In this document: positions 1 through 10,778 of the stretch, in pieces
Position numbering within the stretch: the first letter of the stretch is position 1
Layout: every line of letters begins with the position of its first letter
Made by a program: the position numbers and the translations under genes
Assembly (NCBI GenBank): GCA_951799425.1
Contig: OX637410.1
Location: forward strand, 744,001-808,000
Reading direction: 5' to 3'
DNA length: 64,000 nt
From: Ilex aquifolium
Taxonomy: Eukaryota > Streptophyta > Magnoliopsida > Aquifoliales > Aquifoliaceae
The notes under the pieces: model-generated
Told to the model about the DNA's origin: nothing
Seen by the model: only the letters and a program-made list of their open reading frames with translations
The model's database searches: none

Positions 1-1029
1 GACTCTTGGCGTGGGGAGGTTGGAGATGGCCTCCACCTTTGATTTGTCAACTTTGATCCCTTTCACCGAGACGATGTGCCCGAGAACAATTCCTTGTGTC
101 ACCATGAAGTGACACTTCTCCCAATTCAATACTAAAGTTCTTCTCTTCACATCTCTCAATAACTTTCTCCAAATTCTCCAAGCATCCACTAAAAGAATCC
201 CCAAAGACTGAGAAGTCATCCATAAACACCTCAACAATCTTCTCTACCATATCACTAAAAATTCTCATAATGCAACATTAAAAGGTTCCAGGGGCATTAC
301 ATAGCCAAAAAGGCATGCGACGGTAAGCAAAGGTACCGTAGGGACAAGTGAAGGTAGTCTTATCCTGGTCTTCCAATGCAATCTTGATTTGAATGTAGCC
401 GGAGTATTCATCTAAGAAGCAATAGAATAGATGCCCCGCTACTCGTTCCAACACTTGGTCGAGGAATAGCAATGGAAAGTGGTATTTTCTTGTGCACAGG
501 TTGAGCTTCTAGTAATCAATACAAACTCTCCAACCTGTGATCACCCTCATTAGAATAAGCCCATTCTCTTCATTCTCAACAACCGTGACTCCCAAATTCT
601 TGGGTACTACTTGCGTGGGGCTAACCCACTTACTATCTGCAATTGAAAAAATGATGCCCACGTCAAGTAGTTTTAGCACCTTGTCCCTCACCACCTCCTT
701 CATGATTGGGTTCAACCTTCTTTGTGGTTGTCGAGACGGTTTGGAGTCCTCCTCAAGATAAATACGGTGTGTGAAAATGAGGGGGCTTATCCCCTTGATG
801 TTGGCAATTGTCCAATCAATTGCCCCTTTATGCCTCCTCAACACTTCCAAGAGCTCTTCTTCTTGTTTTGCATCCAACGTTGAGCTAATTACCACCGGAA
901 ATGTCTCATCTTCCCCAAGATATGCATACTTCAAATGGGAAGGTAATGGCTTCAATTCCAATTGGGGTTTTGCTCATTTGATGGGAAAATCTTCTTGTCT
1001 TGGTGTAGGAGCTTCTCAAATGTAGGGAG
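1..1029 (-). pseudogene. Element A pol: reverse transcriptase (partial, broken)
   Basis: Minus-strand frames at 509-961, 278-472 and 47-268 together give an Athila-type RT. Visible blocks are the N-terminal linker with GAIDWTIANIKGISP, WVSPTQVVPK, GWRVCIDY, FTCPYGTFAYRRMPF, LCNAPGTF and the catalytic [10 protein letters not shown]. The next region starts with GHIV and is cut by the window edge. Stops and frame changes near 480-508 and 270 show decay. The enzyme would copy element RNA into DNA in cytoplasmic particles. It belongs to the same lineage as the RTs of B, I and J. Confidence 0.85.
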
Positions 1030-2060
1030 CTACTTTTCTACCCCTTTCAAACTCTCTAATTCCTCTTGCTCATCAACTTCCTCTAGATCAACATTCTCCT
1101 CTTCTTTCAACTTTAACATGCCCAAAAGTTCCAAGTGTTCTTCCGCCAAGGTGTCAATTCTATTGACTTCATGCACCTCCTCATCATTCCCCGGTTGCTT
1201 GGACAAGTTGAACACGTTGAGCTCCATAGTCATGGTCCCAAATGCTAGCTTCATAAGACCGTTCCTGTAATTAATCACAGCATTAGATGTGGCAAGAAAA
1301 GGTATTCCAAGTATTACAGGGATTTGGGAGCTAAGATTTACAACCAGGTGAGTGTCAACCACAATAAAATCAACGGGAAAGTAAAATTTATCGACTTGCA
1401 CTAAAACATCCTCAACTACTCCCCTTGGTGTTCAAACACTACGGTCCGCCAGTTGAAGCGTGATTGGAGTAGACTTCAATTCTTCGAGCTGAAGTTGTTG
1501 GTACACTGAGTACGGCAGGAGGTTCACACTAGCACCCAAATCAAACAATGCTTGCTCCACCCGATAATTCTGGATTTTTATGGCAATGGTGGGGCAGCCG
1601 GGGTCTTTAAACTTCGTTGGGGTGTTCATCCTCAAGATTGAGCTCACTTGCTCGGTGAGGAATGCCTTCTTGTGGGCATTGAGCCTCCTCTTTACCGTGC
1701 ATAAGTCTTTCAAGATCTTTGCACATGATGAAATTTTCTTTATGACATCAAGGAGTGGAATGTTGATCTTCCCCTTCTTAAACATTTCAAGTATATCAGC
1801 ATAATTAGCCACCTTGATAGGTTACTTCAAACGATTAGGAAAAGGAGCAGGAATAGGGGATACATGCACAGTTCCATTACTCAAGTTTTCTTTCTCAACC
1901 ACCTCATCACTGACCTCACCCCCCTCGGTGTCACCCAAGGCTTCTTTTTCTTTTGGCAATGTGGCCTTGGGTGAGACCTTTGGCACAATGGTTTTGTCAA
2001 TTATTTGCCACTACGAAGGGTGGTAACCGTCTTGAGTTGCTCACAACTCTCTCTTAAGGG
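1030..2060 (-). pseudogene. Element A pol: aspartic protease and gag-protease linker (broken)
   Basis: The minus frames 1432-1812 and 1030-1401 read through a protease region with ALFDLGASVNLLPYSVYQQL, RGVVEDVLVQVDKFYFPVDF and [22 protein letters not shown]. The catalytic motif is DLGA rather than the usual D[ST]GA, as in every Athila-like copy in this window. A frame change at about 1402-1431 splits it. The protease would cut the gag-pol polyprotein. The stretch from 1813 to 2060 is the low-complexity, charged gag-protease linker, also broken. Confidence 0.8.
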
Positions 2061-3695
2061 CTCCGATGACTCAACAACATGTTAACCTCTAGGGTTCTCT
2101 TGGGGTTGAGCGGGGAATTTCCCCTTCTCTTGTTGTGATGCCCCCATAGAACTTGTCAGCTTAGTGAGTTGGGCTCGAATGTTGTTAAAAGCTGTGGCAT
2201 TTTGATTGTTGATGGTAGTCTGATTTTGAATGAAAGCATGAACCATATCCTCCAAATTCCTCTTGTGGGGAGGTTGATAGGTGGGAGGATTGGATGGTCC
2301 TTGGGAAAAGCTTTGTGGAGGTGGACTTGATGAAAAATTCTGTGGTGGTGGGTTTGATGAATACCCTTGCGGATTGGACCGGGGGTATTGGGAGCTAGAC
2401 GTTTGCCCTTGGCCTTGATACTGATTTTGCCTAGGGGGCACGGGAGGTGAGTATGCACTTGAACCATGAGGAGTGGGGTTCTCATTTCTCCAGCTAAAGT
2501 TTGGGTGATTGCTCCAACCTGGATTGTAAGTGTTTGAATGTGGAGAGAATGATTGCCTCATTTGGTTAAAGGCATTGACTTGCTGGTGATATACTTCCTT
2601 AAGTGCCGGAATGTTAGGGCACTCTGATATGGAATGATCTACACTTTCGCAAATTAAGCATCCCTCCTCAATCTTTGAAACATTTGACACCTCGTGCCTC
2701 TTATTGACTTCAAGACTCTTAACCTTCCTAGACAATTTGGCAATTTTGGAAAGCAAGTCTTCCCGGTCTCTTAAGTCATAAATCCCTCCCCCATGAGTTT
2801 GGCTACTCCCTTGAGGAGAAGACCTTGGTACATCGGTGGGATCCATAATGTCCCATGATTTTGCATTCTGTGCCAATGTGTCAAAGTAATCTAAGGCCTC
2901 ATTGGGGTCTTTGTTCAAAAACTCCCCGTTACACATCATATCGATGAATTGTCGATGGCCCGGTGTGATTCCCTCATAGAAGAAACTCACCAACTGTCAT
3001 GGTTCAAAGCTATGGTGTGGAATGGATTGTAATAATTCCTTGTACCGATTCTAACATTGGTAGAATTGCTCATTGGACTTCTCTGAAAAGTTTTGGATTT
3101 ATTTTTTTAAAGCGGTGGTTTTATGCACCGGGAAAAATTTGTTTAAAAACTCAGAGAGCATTTGGTTCCAAGATGTTATGGATCGAGGTCTCAAGGAATT
3201 AAGCCATGTTTTTGCCTTATCTCTCAGGGAAAAGGGGAACAATTTCAGTCTGGCTAAATCTTCCATACAATGATTGGTAAGGAAGGTTGCAACTATCTCC
3301 TCAAAATCCTTGATGTGCAAGTAGGGGTTCTCCTTCTCAATTTCGCGGAATGTGGGAAGTAGTTGCAACATCCCCGGCTTAACTAGGAAGAGGTGAGCTT
3401 GGACTGGAAGGAGGATGCATGAGGGTGTGGTGCTTCGTGTGGGTTGAAGGAATTCCCTCATTAACCTCGCCGGAGGCTCAATGTGGATGTTGTTCCCTTC
3501 ATTCACGGGAGGGGGGAATTGTATTCGTGGATTGGACATTCTAGGTTCTTGTCCTCCCCCACCCCTTTGCATGTTTGGATTGGCATATACATTCTCAAAA
3601 TTATCACCCGCATCCTCGGGTGGGTCTTGGTCAATGTTCATGTTGGGGCCTAAGGGTTGTCTAACCAATCGGTTTTGTTCGTCTCGTCCCCACAT
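2061..3695 (-). pseudogene. Element A gag (capsid/nucleocapsid), broken
   Basis: The start is the ATG at 3695 (reading MWGRDEQNR); an in-frame upstream ATG at 3743 would add 16 residues from the leader. Residues of the retrotransposon gag domain (RLKLFPFSLRDKAKTWLNSLRP) are visible near 3200. The frame shifts near 3000-3099 at a T/A-rich run. The 2082-2993 part carries a CCHC zinc knuckle (CLICESVDHSISEC) followed by a Pro/Gln/Ser-rich tail. The protein would form the particle and bind element RNA. The same gag is found in B, I and J. Confidence 0.85.
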
Positions 3696-3706
3696 ACAAC
3701 AAATAT

Positions 3707-3786
3707 CTAAAAAAAAAATTGAAAACAACAAAATTATATACAAGGATCAACGTACCTCAACCCATGATGACCATCACAGGACTTAC
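3707..3786 (-). promoter_or_regulatory. Element A leader: possible 80-nt intron with hairpin
   Basis: On the minus strand a GGAG|GTAAGT donor (first intron base at 3786) is followed at once by an imperfect inverted repeat (CCTGTGATG and CATCATGGG, two G-T wobbles). A T-rich tract ending TTTTTAG is at 3707, 12 nt before the gag ATG. The same arrangement with 79-81 nt occurs in B and I. Splicing is inferred, not shown. Confidence 0.45.
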
Positions 3787-3829
3787 CTCCGTTGTCCAAA
3801 AATCACCTTCTCAATTCAACGCTTGCCTT

Positions 3830-3846
3830 CCCCGGCAACGGCGCCA
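3830..3846 (-). promoter_or_regulatory. Element A primer binding site (tRNA-Asp)
   Basis: On the minus strand the 17 bases read TGGCGCCGTTGCCGGGG. This is an exact complement of the 3' end of plant tRNA-Asp including CCA. It sits 4 bases inside the LTR end and fixes the LTR boundary at 3851. It primes minus-strand cDNA synthesis. Confidence 0.9.
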
Positions 3847-3850
3847 AAAA

Positions 3851-4073
3851 TGCTTGTTGGTTTCCGTTGTAGAATCCTAACCTCCAAACATCATCCCGCA
3901 ATGTGTATCGTATATATGTGGAGGGGAGTGTCACTCTCCCTTTGAATGATTTCAAAAGAAAAGGCAATGGAATGGTAGATGAATGATATGTGAATGTGTG
4001 AACAAAAATGCTTCCCAAGTGCAAGAAGACTTTCGTGTGTCGTGTTTTACTTGGAATCGTATTCCAAGGTCGT
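3851..4073 (-). repeat. Element A 5' LTR, 3'-terminal piece
   Basis: Minus-strand LTR end (…AAGCA), matching the ends of the B, I and H LTRs. It stops at 4073, where solo LTR H1 begins, and resumes at 7902 after a GTCGT duplication (4069-4073 and 7902-7906). Confidence 0.85.
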
Positions 4074-4527
4074 TGATGAGCACAAAATATTGCATATTTC
4101 ATGGCCTCATTACATGCATTTTAACTCAACTTTGTATTTAAGTACTTATAGTTAGCCAAAATTATGAATAATGTTAAATTTTCGATGTTGCAGGTAATTA
4201 TATCGTAAATGATGGATTTTATAACCTTGCAACTAAGGATGAATGAGTGGTGAAGATATGGACACATTCAATGAGGATTTGGAGGCTTAAAGGTGAAGAA
4301 ACCAAGAAAAATGAAATTTGGAAGTTTTAGCCCACTGGTTTCCCAAAGTTTTGACACAGTACCTCTATTTTTCTCATTTTTGACCATGCTCCACTTCGAA
4401 TCTGAAAAAGTGAAAAACCTGAAAGTTGTATATCTAGATGTCTTCTGTATTTTGTCAAAATTTCAGCTCAATCGGACGGTTGGATCAAAAGTTATGACAA
4501 TTCTACGAAAACTGGTCCGGAGTAGAA

Positions 4528-4590
4528 GGGTACCGGTACGCCGTACAGGTACGATTTTCCTACTGGAGTTCGGGGTACCGGTACTGTACT
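4528..4590 (+). repeat. H1 LTR palindrome cassette (GGTACCGGTAC type)
   Basis: Two copies of a GGTACCGGTAC palindrome at 4529-4539 and about 4573-4588, with a GTAC-rich spacer, lie ~455 bp from the LTR start. Equivalent but different palindromes occupy this place in the other LTR families. Confidence 0.75.
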
Positions 4591-5120
4591 ATACGCTCTT
4601 CTGAAACAGCCCAAAATGCCTAGAACTCCGACAAGTCTTCTCCAACTTCTTAGGGGGCCCACTGATGAGCACAAAATATTGTATATTTCAAGGCCTCATT
4701 ACATGCATTTTAACTCAACTTTTGCATCTAAGTACTTAGAGTTAGCCGATTTTATGAATAATGTAGAATTCTCGATGTTGCATGTTTTTATAGCTTAAAT
4801 CATGTATTTTAGGACCTTGCAACTATGTTGGATGTGTGGTGAGGGCATGGACACATTACATGAAGATTTGGAGGCTTAAAAGTGAAGAAATCAAGGAGGT
4901 ATTGGTGTTTGGTAACAAAGGCGCCAGCAGCCACACCACTAGGTTGAAGAGCCTCGGTTTTCCTCCATTTTCACCATGATCCTCTTCGAATCTGAAAAAG
5001 TTCAAAACGTGAAAGTTGTATATCTGGATGTTTTCTCTATTGTGTCAAAATTTTAGCTCAATCCAATGGTTGGATCAAAAGTTATGCCGATTCTACGAAA
5101 TGTGGTCCGCAGCAGAAAAT

Positions 5121-5218
5121 AGTACCGGTACACAGTACCGGTACTATACCGTTCCGGTACTGCGTACCGGTACTTCGAACTCCAGAAGGTTTAGAGTACC
5201 GGTACACAGTACCGGTAT
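5121..5218 (+). repeat. H2 LTR palindrome cassette (GTACCGGTAC array)
   Basis: Five near-copies of GTACCGGTAC (some with ACAGT or CGTTC spacers) within 98 bp, ~460 bp from the LTR start. The position matches the H1 cassette, but the copy number is higher. Confidence 0.8.
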
Positions 5219-5989
5219 GCTCCCAAAACAGCCCAGAAGCGCCTGCAATCATGCTCCACTTGCTTGGGGGTCCCACCTACACTTCTCCCACACCTAGCCC
5301 GACATTTTATCCCTACAACAATGCCTCCTACACCCTACTTGAAGACATTTGGAGGCAATGACATTAATGAAGAGGGGATTGAAGGGGGCTACCAGGGGAG
5401 TTGCAGGCTAACCTTCTCCTAGCCTGTCCAAGCTTCAACTCAGCCTCCTATTGATGGGAGGCCTGCACACAGGCTAGGAGGACCACCATGCACGAAATTT
5501 GAAGGCAAACACATCATATATTCAGCATTCACAAGACATTGAGAGGGTGGCTACCTAAGCTTAGAATAGTGAGGAAGAAGATGAATAGTAGAAATGTTTA
5601 TGTTTTTGCATTTTCTTCCATCTTTTCACTTGTAGGTTAATGTAAGGATCTTGTAATCTTCATTTAATGCCTTTAATGTCATTTACTTCAAGTACATTTC
5701 AAGTTTAATGCTATATTTTAGATTGCACCATTGTTGTAGCTAGTTCTTCAATTTCTTGCTTTGAAATGGGTTTTGAATATTTTTCTCCATAGTTCAAGTT
5801 TTCTTGCATTGAGTTAAGTTTCATGCTCCATTTCAATTATGTCCATTTACATTATGCAATGTCTTTTCTTTTATCATGTGTAGCTAGATTTTAAGTTGGT
5901 TAATCCAAGGGAGATTTCCTCTTGGGTGTTCCATTTCAACTCTTCTTTTTTCCTCTACTCGGTGTACGGTGGTTCGGTTTGACTGGGTT

Positions 5990-6130
5990 GAGAGTGGACG
6001 TGGTTGTGAGTCCTTGATATCCCGTAGGCCTGGTCACGGGTTATGTTTGGATCCTCACCTCCATTTGGTTGTGAGTTCTTGATACACCGTAGGCATTGTC
6101 ACGATGTATGCTTGAACCCTCACCTCCATC
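5990..6130 (+). repeat. H2-specific tandem duplication (~70 bp)
   Basis: The segment beginning GGTTGTGAGT, through the ACCGTAGG/CACG and CTCACCTCCAT blocks, is present twice in tandem (about 6003-6066 and 6067-6130). The other LTRs of this family have it once. Confidence 0.65.
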
Positions 6131-7901
6131 TTGTCCCTAGCTTCCCACGAATCAATCGTTCATTTAAGCACCATTGGAGGAAGGTTTTGAGTTGAGTTGG
6201 TATTCCCATTGGAATAACCCTTTGGATTAGCCAACACTTGTTTTCTTGCATTTTCATTTACAAACTCCACTCACCAAAACAAACTAAAAGATTTTACACT
6301 TTTCCCTTTTTACAAAATCACCTTTACCACACTTGAACTTTCCTTCCCTGAGGAGACGACCTTGGAATACTTTTCCAAGTAAAACACCGACATACAAAAG
6401 ACTATTTGCGATTGGGGAGCACTTTTGTTCACACACCCGCATTTCATTTCACATTTTGTTCATTCCATTTTCCACCAATCCGTTGTTGCCTAATCTCTTG
6501 CATCACCCCGAGGGAGAGTGACACTCCCTTTCACACATAAGCCATATACACATGTCAAATGGTGATGTTTAGGGGTTGGAAACAACAACGGTTTTGCTCA
6601 ATCACCCACCTACACTTCTCCCACGCCTACCCTGACATATTCTACACATAACCATGCCATCCTTACACAATTTCAAGACTTTGGAGGCAAGGGCATTAAT
6701 GAGGATGGGAGAGGAGGGGGCTGCCTAGGGAGTTGCTGGGTAGGCTGCTCCTAGCCTGTCCAAGCCATCAAATCTCTTCCCATTGATGGGAAGCCTGCAC
6801 ACACAGGCTAGGGGAGCCTCATGGACGAAATTGGAAGTCTCTACACTCCATATATTCAGCATACACACAAGCTTTGAAGGGTGGCTACCTAAGCTTAGGA
6901 GTAGTCTTAGCTCAATGAAGAAGATGATGAATAGTGCTAGAGAGATAAAATTTATGTTTTTCCATTTTCTTCTCCCATTTCATTGCAGTGAGTTGTAGAG
7001 CTCTTGTAATCTTTATTTCCTGCATTGTAATCTCTTTTATTTCAAGAATATTGCAAGTTTAATTACATGTTCTTCATTTCACCATTGTTGTGTCAAGCTT
7101 TCTTCATTTCTTAGTTTTAAAGTGGGTATTGCATTTCTCTCTTTGTAGTTATATTTTCTTGCTTTAAACTAAGTTCAAATCTTCATTTCTCTACAATGTC
7201 TTTCCATTACATCATTGTCTTTCCTTCAAGTATGAGTAGCTAGAGTTTTAGTTGGTTAATCCAAGGGAGACCTCCCCGTGAGGATTCCATTTCAACTTTT
7301 CTTTTTTCCTCCACTCGGTGTACGGTAGTTCGGTTTGACTAGGTTGAGAGTGGATACGGTTGTGAGTCCTTGATATCCCGTAGGCTTGGTCACGGGTTAT
7401 GCTTGGATCCTCACCTCCATTTCGTCCCTAGCTTCCCACAAATCAATCGTTCATCTATGCATCATTGGAGGAAGGCTTTGAGTTGGATTGACATCCTCAT
7501 TGGAGTGAACTCTTTGGATTAGCCAACACTTATTTTCATTTCATTTTCATTCGCAAACTTCACTCCACAAAACTCAAAACTCAAAAGATGTTTACACTTT
7601 TCCTTTTTTACAAAATCACCTTCACACAACTCACCTTCCTTCCTTGAGTAGACGACCTTGGAATACTCATTCCAAGTAAAACATGACAAGAAAAATACTC
7701 CTTGCGCTTGGGGAGCACTTTTGTTCACACACGCATTTCATTTCATGCATTTTGTACATTTCATTTCATCCACCATTCTGTTGCCCCATTTCCCACATCA
7801 TTCCGAGGGAAAGTGACACTCCCTTAGTCCTATAAGTCACACACATATTTGAGGGTGATGTGCGGAGATTAGGGATATACTACAACGGTTTTCATCAAGC
7901 A

Positions 7902-8965
7902 GTCGTCTCCTCAGGGAATGAGGTGAATCATGTTGAAAGTGATTTGGTAAAAGAAAAGTGTAAAATCTTTTGTTGGTTAAAGGTTGATTTGTGATTTTAT
8001 CTTAATGAAATTGAAATGGGAAACAAGTGTTGGCTAATCCAAAAGGTTCACTCCAATGGGAATGCCAATGTCAACTCAAAACCTTCCTCCAATGGTGCAT
8101 AGATGAACGATTGATTCGTGGGAAGCGAGGGATGAGATGGAAGTGAGGATCCAAGCATAACCCGTGACAAGTCTATGGGATATCAAAGACTCACAACCAT
8201 GTCCGCACTCAACCCAGTCAAACCGAACCATCGTACACCGAAGGGAGGAAAGGAGATGAGTTGAAATGGCATACCCAAGAGGAGGTCTCCCTTGGATTAG
8301 CCAACTTAAAGACTTAGCTATTCATGCTTGAAGGAAAGACAATAATGTAATGGAAAGACATTGTAGAGCAATGAAGATTTTAGCTAAATTAATGCAAGAA
8401 AACATAAACTAAAAGAGAGTGCATTGAATTCCCAATTTTAAAGCTAAGAAAAGAAGAACTTGAATGCATTAATGGTGAAAGCTTGAATGGAGGATTAAAC
8501 TTGAAACAAACTTGAAATAAATGGCATTAAAGACTTCAAACAAAGCTTAAAGGATCCTTACATGAAATCACAAGACAATGTGTGGAAGAAAAATGCAAAA
8601 ATCTTAACTTCTCTCTCTAACACTATTCATCTTCTTCCTTGGACTCTCTCTCTCTCTCTCTCTATATTACAATCTATATGGAATAATAATGAAAAATGGT
8701 GTATTGAGCTTCCAAAAACGTCCATGGAGTGTCCCCTAGCTGTGTGATGTGATTTCCATCCGTAGGGGCTACAAGGTATGGGTTGGTGCAGGCAAGTGCA
8801 GGCTTTCCCTGCACACCCAACATCTTCTCTCTCCTCTCTCCTCATTAATTCCCAAAGCTCCAAAAGTCTAATGTAGGTTGAGGAAGGGATGTCCAGTGTG
8901 TAAGAAGTGTCAGGGACAAATGGGAGTGTGATTGGTGGGACCCCCAAGGTTGCAGAGCTTGACAT
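7902..8965 (-). repeat. Element A 5' LTR, main remaining piece
   Basis: Continues the A LTR after the H1 insertion. On the minus strand it parallels the B, I and H LTRs: the CTGAGGAGACGAC block, the AGCTAAG/GTTGGCTAATCC block and the TGGACG…TTCAGTATG-like block. It ends abruptly at about 8965, just 5' of the segment equivalent to CTCAAGCTCTGCCAC in B, so the first ~0.4 kb of the LTR is lost. Confidence 0.8.
8644..8663. repeat. (CT)n microsatellite
   Basis: About ten uninterrupted CT units inside the A LTR. The other LTRs of the family show only short GAGAG at this place. Confidence 0.9.
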
Positions 8966-9202
8966 GTAAGTAAATTTTGTAATTAAATAAGTTAAAAACA
9001 ATTAAAAATTGTTAATTAGGGTTTGTGCGTAAGCTAGGTCTTATGTGTGTACTATTTAAAATTTCAGGATTTTGTGCAGAATTGCCAGAAAGTATGAGGA
9101 GTAATCTGTCAAAGCATGAAACAATAAATGAGGCAAGTAAAATTCAAGAATAGAACATGCAAGAACATCATGGAACTTCCACCATTTTTCCAGCAAACTA
9201 GC

Positions 9203-9299
9203 ACCATTCGGACGGTGGTGGTGGCGTCCGGACGGTCATCCCAAGCGGTTCATCAGTATCTTCCACCTCCTACTTCACTTTTGCCTATATATATATATG
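9203..9299 (+). promoter_or_regulatory. F LTR palindrome cassette plus TATA box
   Basis: ACCATTCGGACGGT (9203-9216) and GCGTCCGGACGG (from 9224) are two copies of a CCGTCCGGACGG-type palindrome. They end ~50 bp upstream of an alternating TATATATATATA (9286-9299). This layout suits an upstream promoter element. The 3' LTR copy is at 31846-31945. Confidence 0.6.
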
Positions 9300-9984
9300 A
9301 CCCTTCATCTTCTTTAGACGGCTGGAGTTAGAGAGTTAAAACAGAGGAAGTTCAAGGAGTTCCAGAGAGAATTCAAAGGGGAGAAAAAGAAAAGAAGAGA
9401 AAGCAAGAAATCCAGAGTGAAGCCCTGCCTGTCCAACTCTCCAGCTAGAATTCTATTATTTCTACATTTTTGTTATGTCTTTCTATTTGGAGAGTTGAAC
9501 TTCTGCCACCTTTGTGTCTTAATCGATATTAAGGGTGGTTGTATTTCAACTATTCCGTGCGAAAGAAATGTTAGTGTCTGCAATTTATTTAGTATTGTAA
9601 TGAGAATTACCTGCACTTCTTGCTTATTTATAGCAATGGAGTGTGAGTAGTTTACTTATACCCTTCAGTGAGGGGTTAACATATGTATAATATTGGTTAA
9701 ATTATGGAAATGTTGATGTTTAATTATGCTTTAATGATATATATACCTCCCTTAACTGATGGATGGTTATATTTATAATATGCTTATGGTTATGATCACC
9801 GAGAAGTACTTAATATTATATACCATACTATCTACTATTATGTACTTCATGCATGATACAATGATGTACGTAATTGGGTGTTACGTAAAAGTCGATTGAT
9901 TGGTTATAGACGGGTTAAGTCTCGGCATAGCCAATGTTTTCAGTTCAATACGTAGCCCAAAATTATCTCATTAGTGAATCATCA

Positions 9985-10225
9985 ACCTACCGGTTGAATA
10001 TCTACGGTGTTCCAACTGAATGGCTTGACCTTCTGGTGCACTGAGGATATTTTACTGTTGCATGGTATAAAGTTGTCAGATGAATAACCTAAGTGTTCCA
10101 TTTGAATGGCTAGACTTTCTGGCTCACTAGGGTTGTTTAACTGATACATAAAACAGCCAATTGAGTAATTCAAGTATTCCTCCTGAATGGCTTGTCCTTC
10201 TGGTTTACATGAGTTAGTCAATTGA
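9985..10225 (+). repeat. F LTR degenerate ~75-bp tandem repeats
   Basis: Three imperfect units, each with a TGTTCC…TGAATGGCTTGACCTTCTGG core, in the 3' part of the LTR. The minus-strand open frame over them (9982-10230) shows repeated QAIQ/EHLGYS-like units but is only the shadow of the repeat. The 3' LTR holds the same array at about 32690-32915. Confidence 0.7.
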
Positions 10226-10678
10226 TGCATATGCTTATCAGCTAACCTAAGAAGTTGTTGTGTTATGGTTTAATATGCATATTCCTACCAGCTAACCTAA
10301 GAAGTTACTGTGTTATGGTTAAATATACATTAGACCTACTGATTGACTTTCCAAGTGATAGGAAAGTTAATTGTTGTATGGTGGCATTTTCAAGCATATG
10401 AGATTCTTAAACTGAAGGGTACCTTCCATATAATTGTCTTTTAACAATTTACCTACAAATTAAATTTAATTAGACTAGTTATGAATCTAAGCTCACATCA
10501 CAAGCTATCTTATGTTACACTGCTTTAACAACAACTTTACTATTCTTATTTTAAATTCCGATTATTAAAACTCTTCGCGGGATCGATCTTGGATTTAAAC
10601 CGAGTATACTACAATTCGACCACTTATACTTGGGTGTATGATATAAAGTAGGTCATAAAACAGGTCGAATCAAGTTTT

Positions 10679-10695
10679 TGGCGCCGTTGTCAGGG
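10679..10695 (+). promoter_or_regulatory. Element F primer binding site (tRNA-Asp)
   Basis: TGGCGCCGTTGTCAGGG matches the complement of the tRNA-Asp 3' end with two transitions. It starts 7 bases after the LTR end. A weak donor (CG|GTAATT, 10703) and acceptor (AATAG, 10775) follow before the gag ATG. They resemble the leader intron of A, B and I only in place. Confidence 0.85.
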
Positions 10696-10778
10696 AGTTA
10701 CGGTAATTTGAAATTGAAAAGGGAAGTTGTTTACTTGTATTATATGTTTATAGATTGTTTGTTTACTTTTAATAGTTT

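Larger units (their letters stand above)
4663..6604 (+). mobile_element. Solo LTR H2 (Athila-like), inserted in H1
   Basis: 1,942 bp, starting TGATGAGCACAAAATATTG and ending CAATCA. It is flanked by the exact 5-bp duplication CCCAC (4658-4662 and 6605-6609). It belongs to the same LTR family as its target H1 but is diverged from it. It has no internal region. A probable promoter TATA (CATATATTC) lies near 5512. Confidence 0.9.
4074..7901 (+). mobile_element. Solo LTR H1 (Athila-like), inserted in the A LTR
   Basis: Begins TGATGAGCACAAAATATTG and ends CATCAAGCA, like the other Athila-type LTRs here. It is flanked by the 5-bp duplication GTCGT (4069-4073 and 7902-7906). Without H2 it is about 1.88 kb, one LTR long, with no primer site or gag inside, so it is a solo LTR left by LTR-LTR recombination. 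H2 interrupts it at 4662/6605. Confidence 0.9.
1..8965 (-). mobile_element. Element A: truncated Athila-like Ty3/gypsy retrotransposon
   Basis: Read on the minus strand this has, from right to left, a 5' LTR (7902-8965 plus 3851-4073), a tRNA-Asp primer site, gag, protease and RT. The window edge cuts it within the RT/RNase H region, so the 3' half is not visible. Two solo LTRs (H1 with H2 inside) interrupt the LTR. The first ~0.4 kb of the LTR is missing at 8966, where it meets element F. Athila assignment rests on the FMDD reverse transcriptase, the DLGA protease motif and the primer site. All coding frames are broken, so the element is dead. Confidence 0.85.
8967..10672 (+). repeat. Element F 5' LTR (5' end truncated)
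   Basis: Aligns by eye along its length with 31619-33336, including the TATATATATATA box (9286-9299) and the end AAACAGGTC[GA]AATCA. The terminal TG and ~39 bp are missing at the A/F junction. A duplicated ~57-bp block (CAGCTAACCTAAGAAGTT) at about 10230-10325 is single in the 3' LTR. Confidence 0.9.

Noticed and set aside
9982..10230. Repeat-protein gene on the minus strand
   Set aside because: It lies inside an LTR, covers a tandem DNA repeat, and the same frame recurs in the 3' LTR with other breaks.
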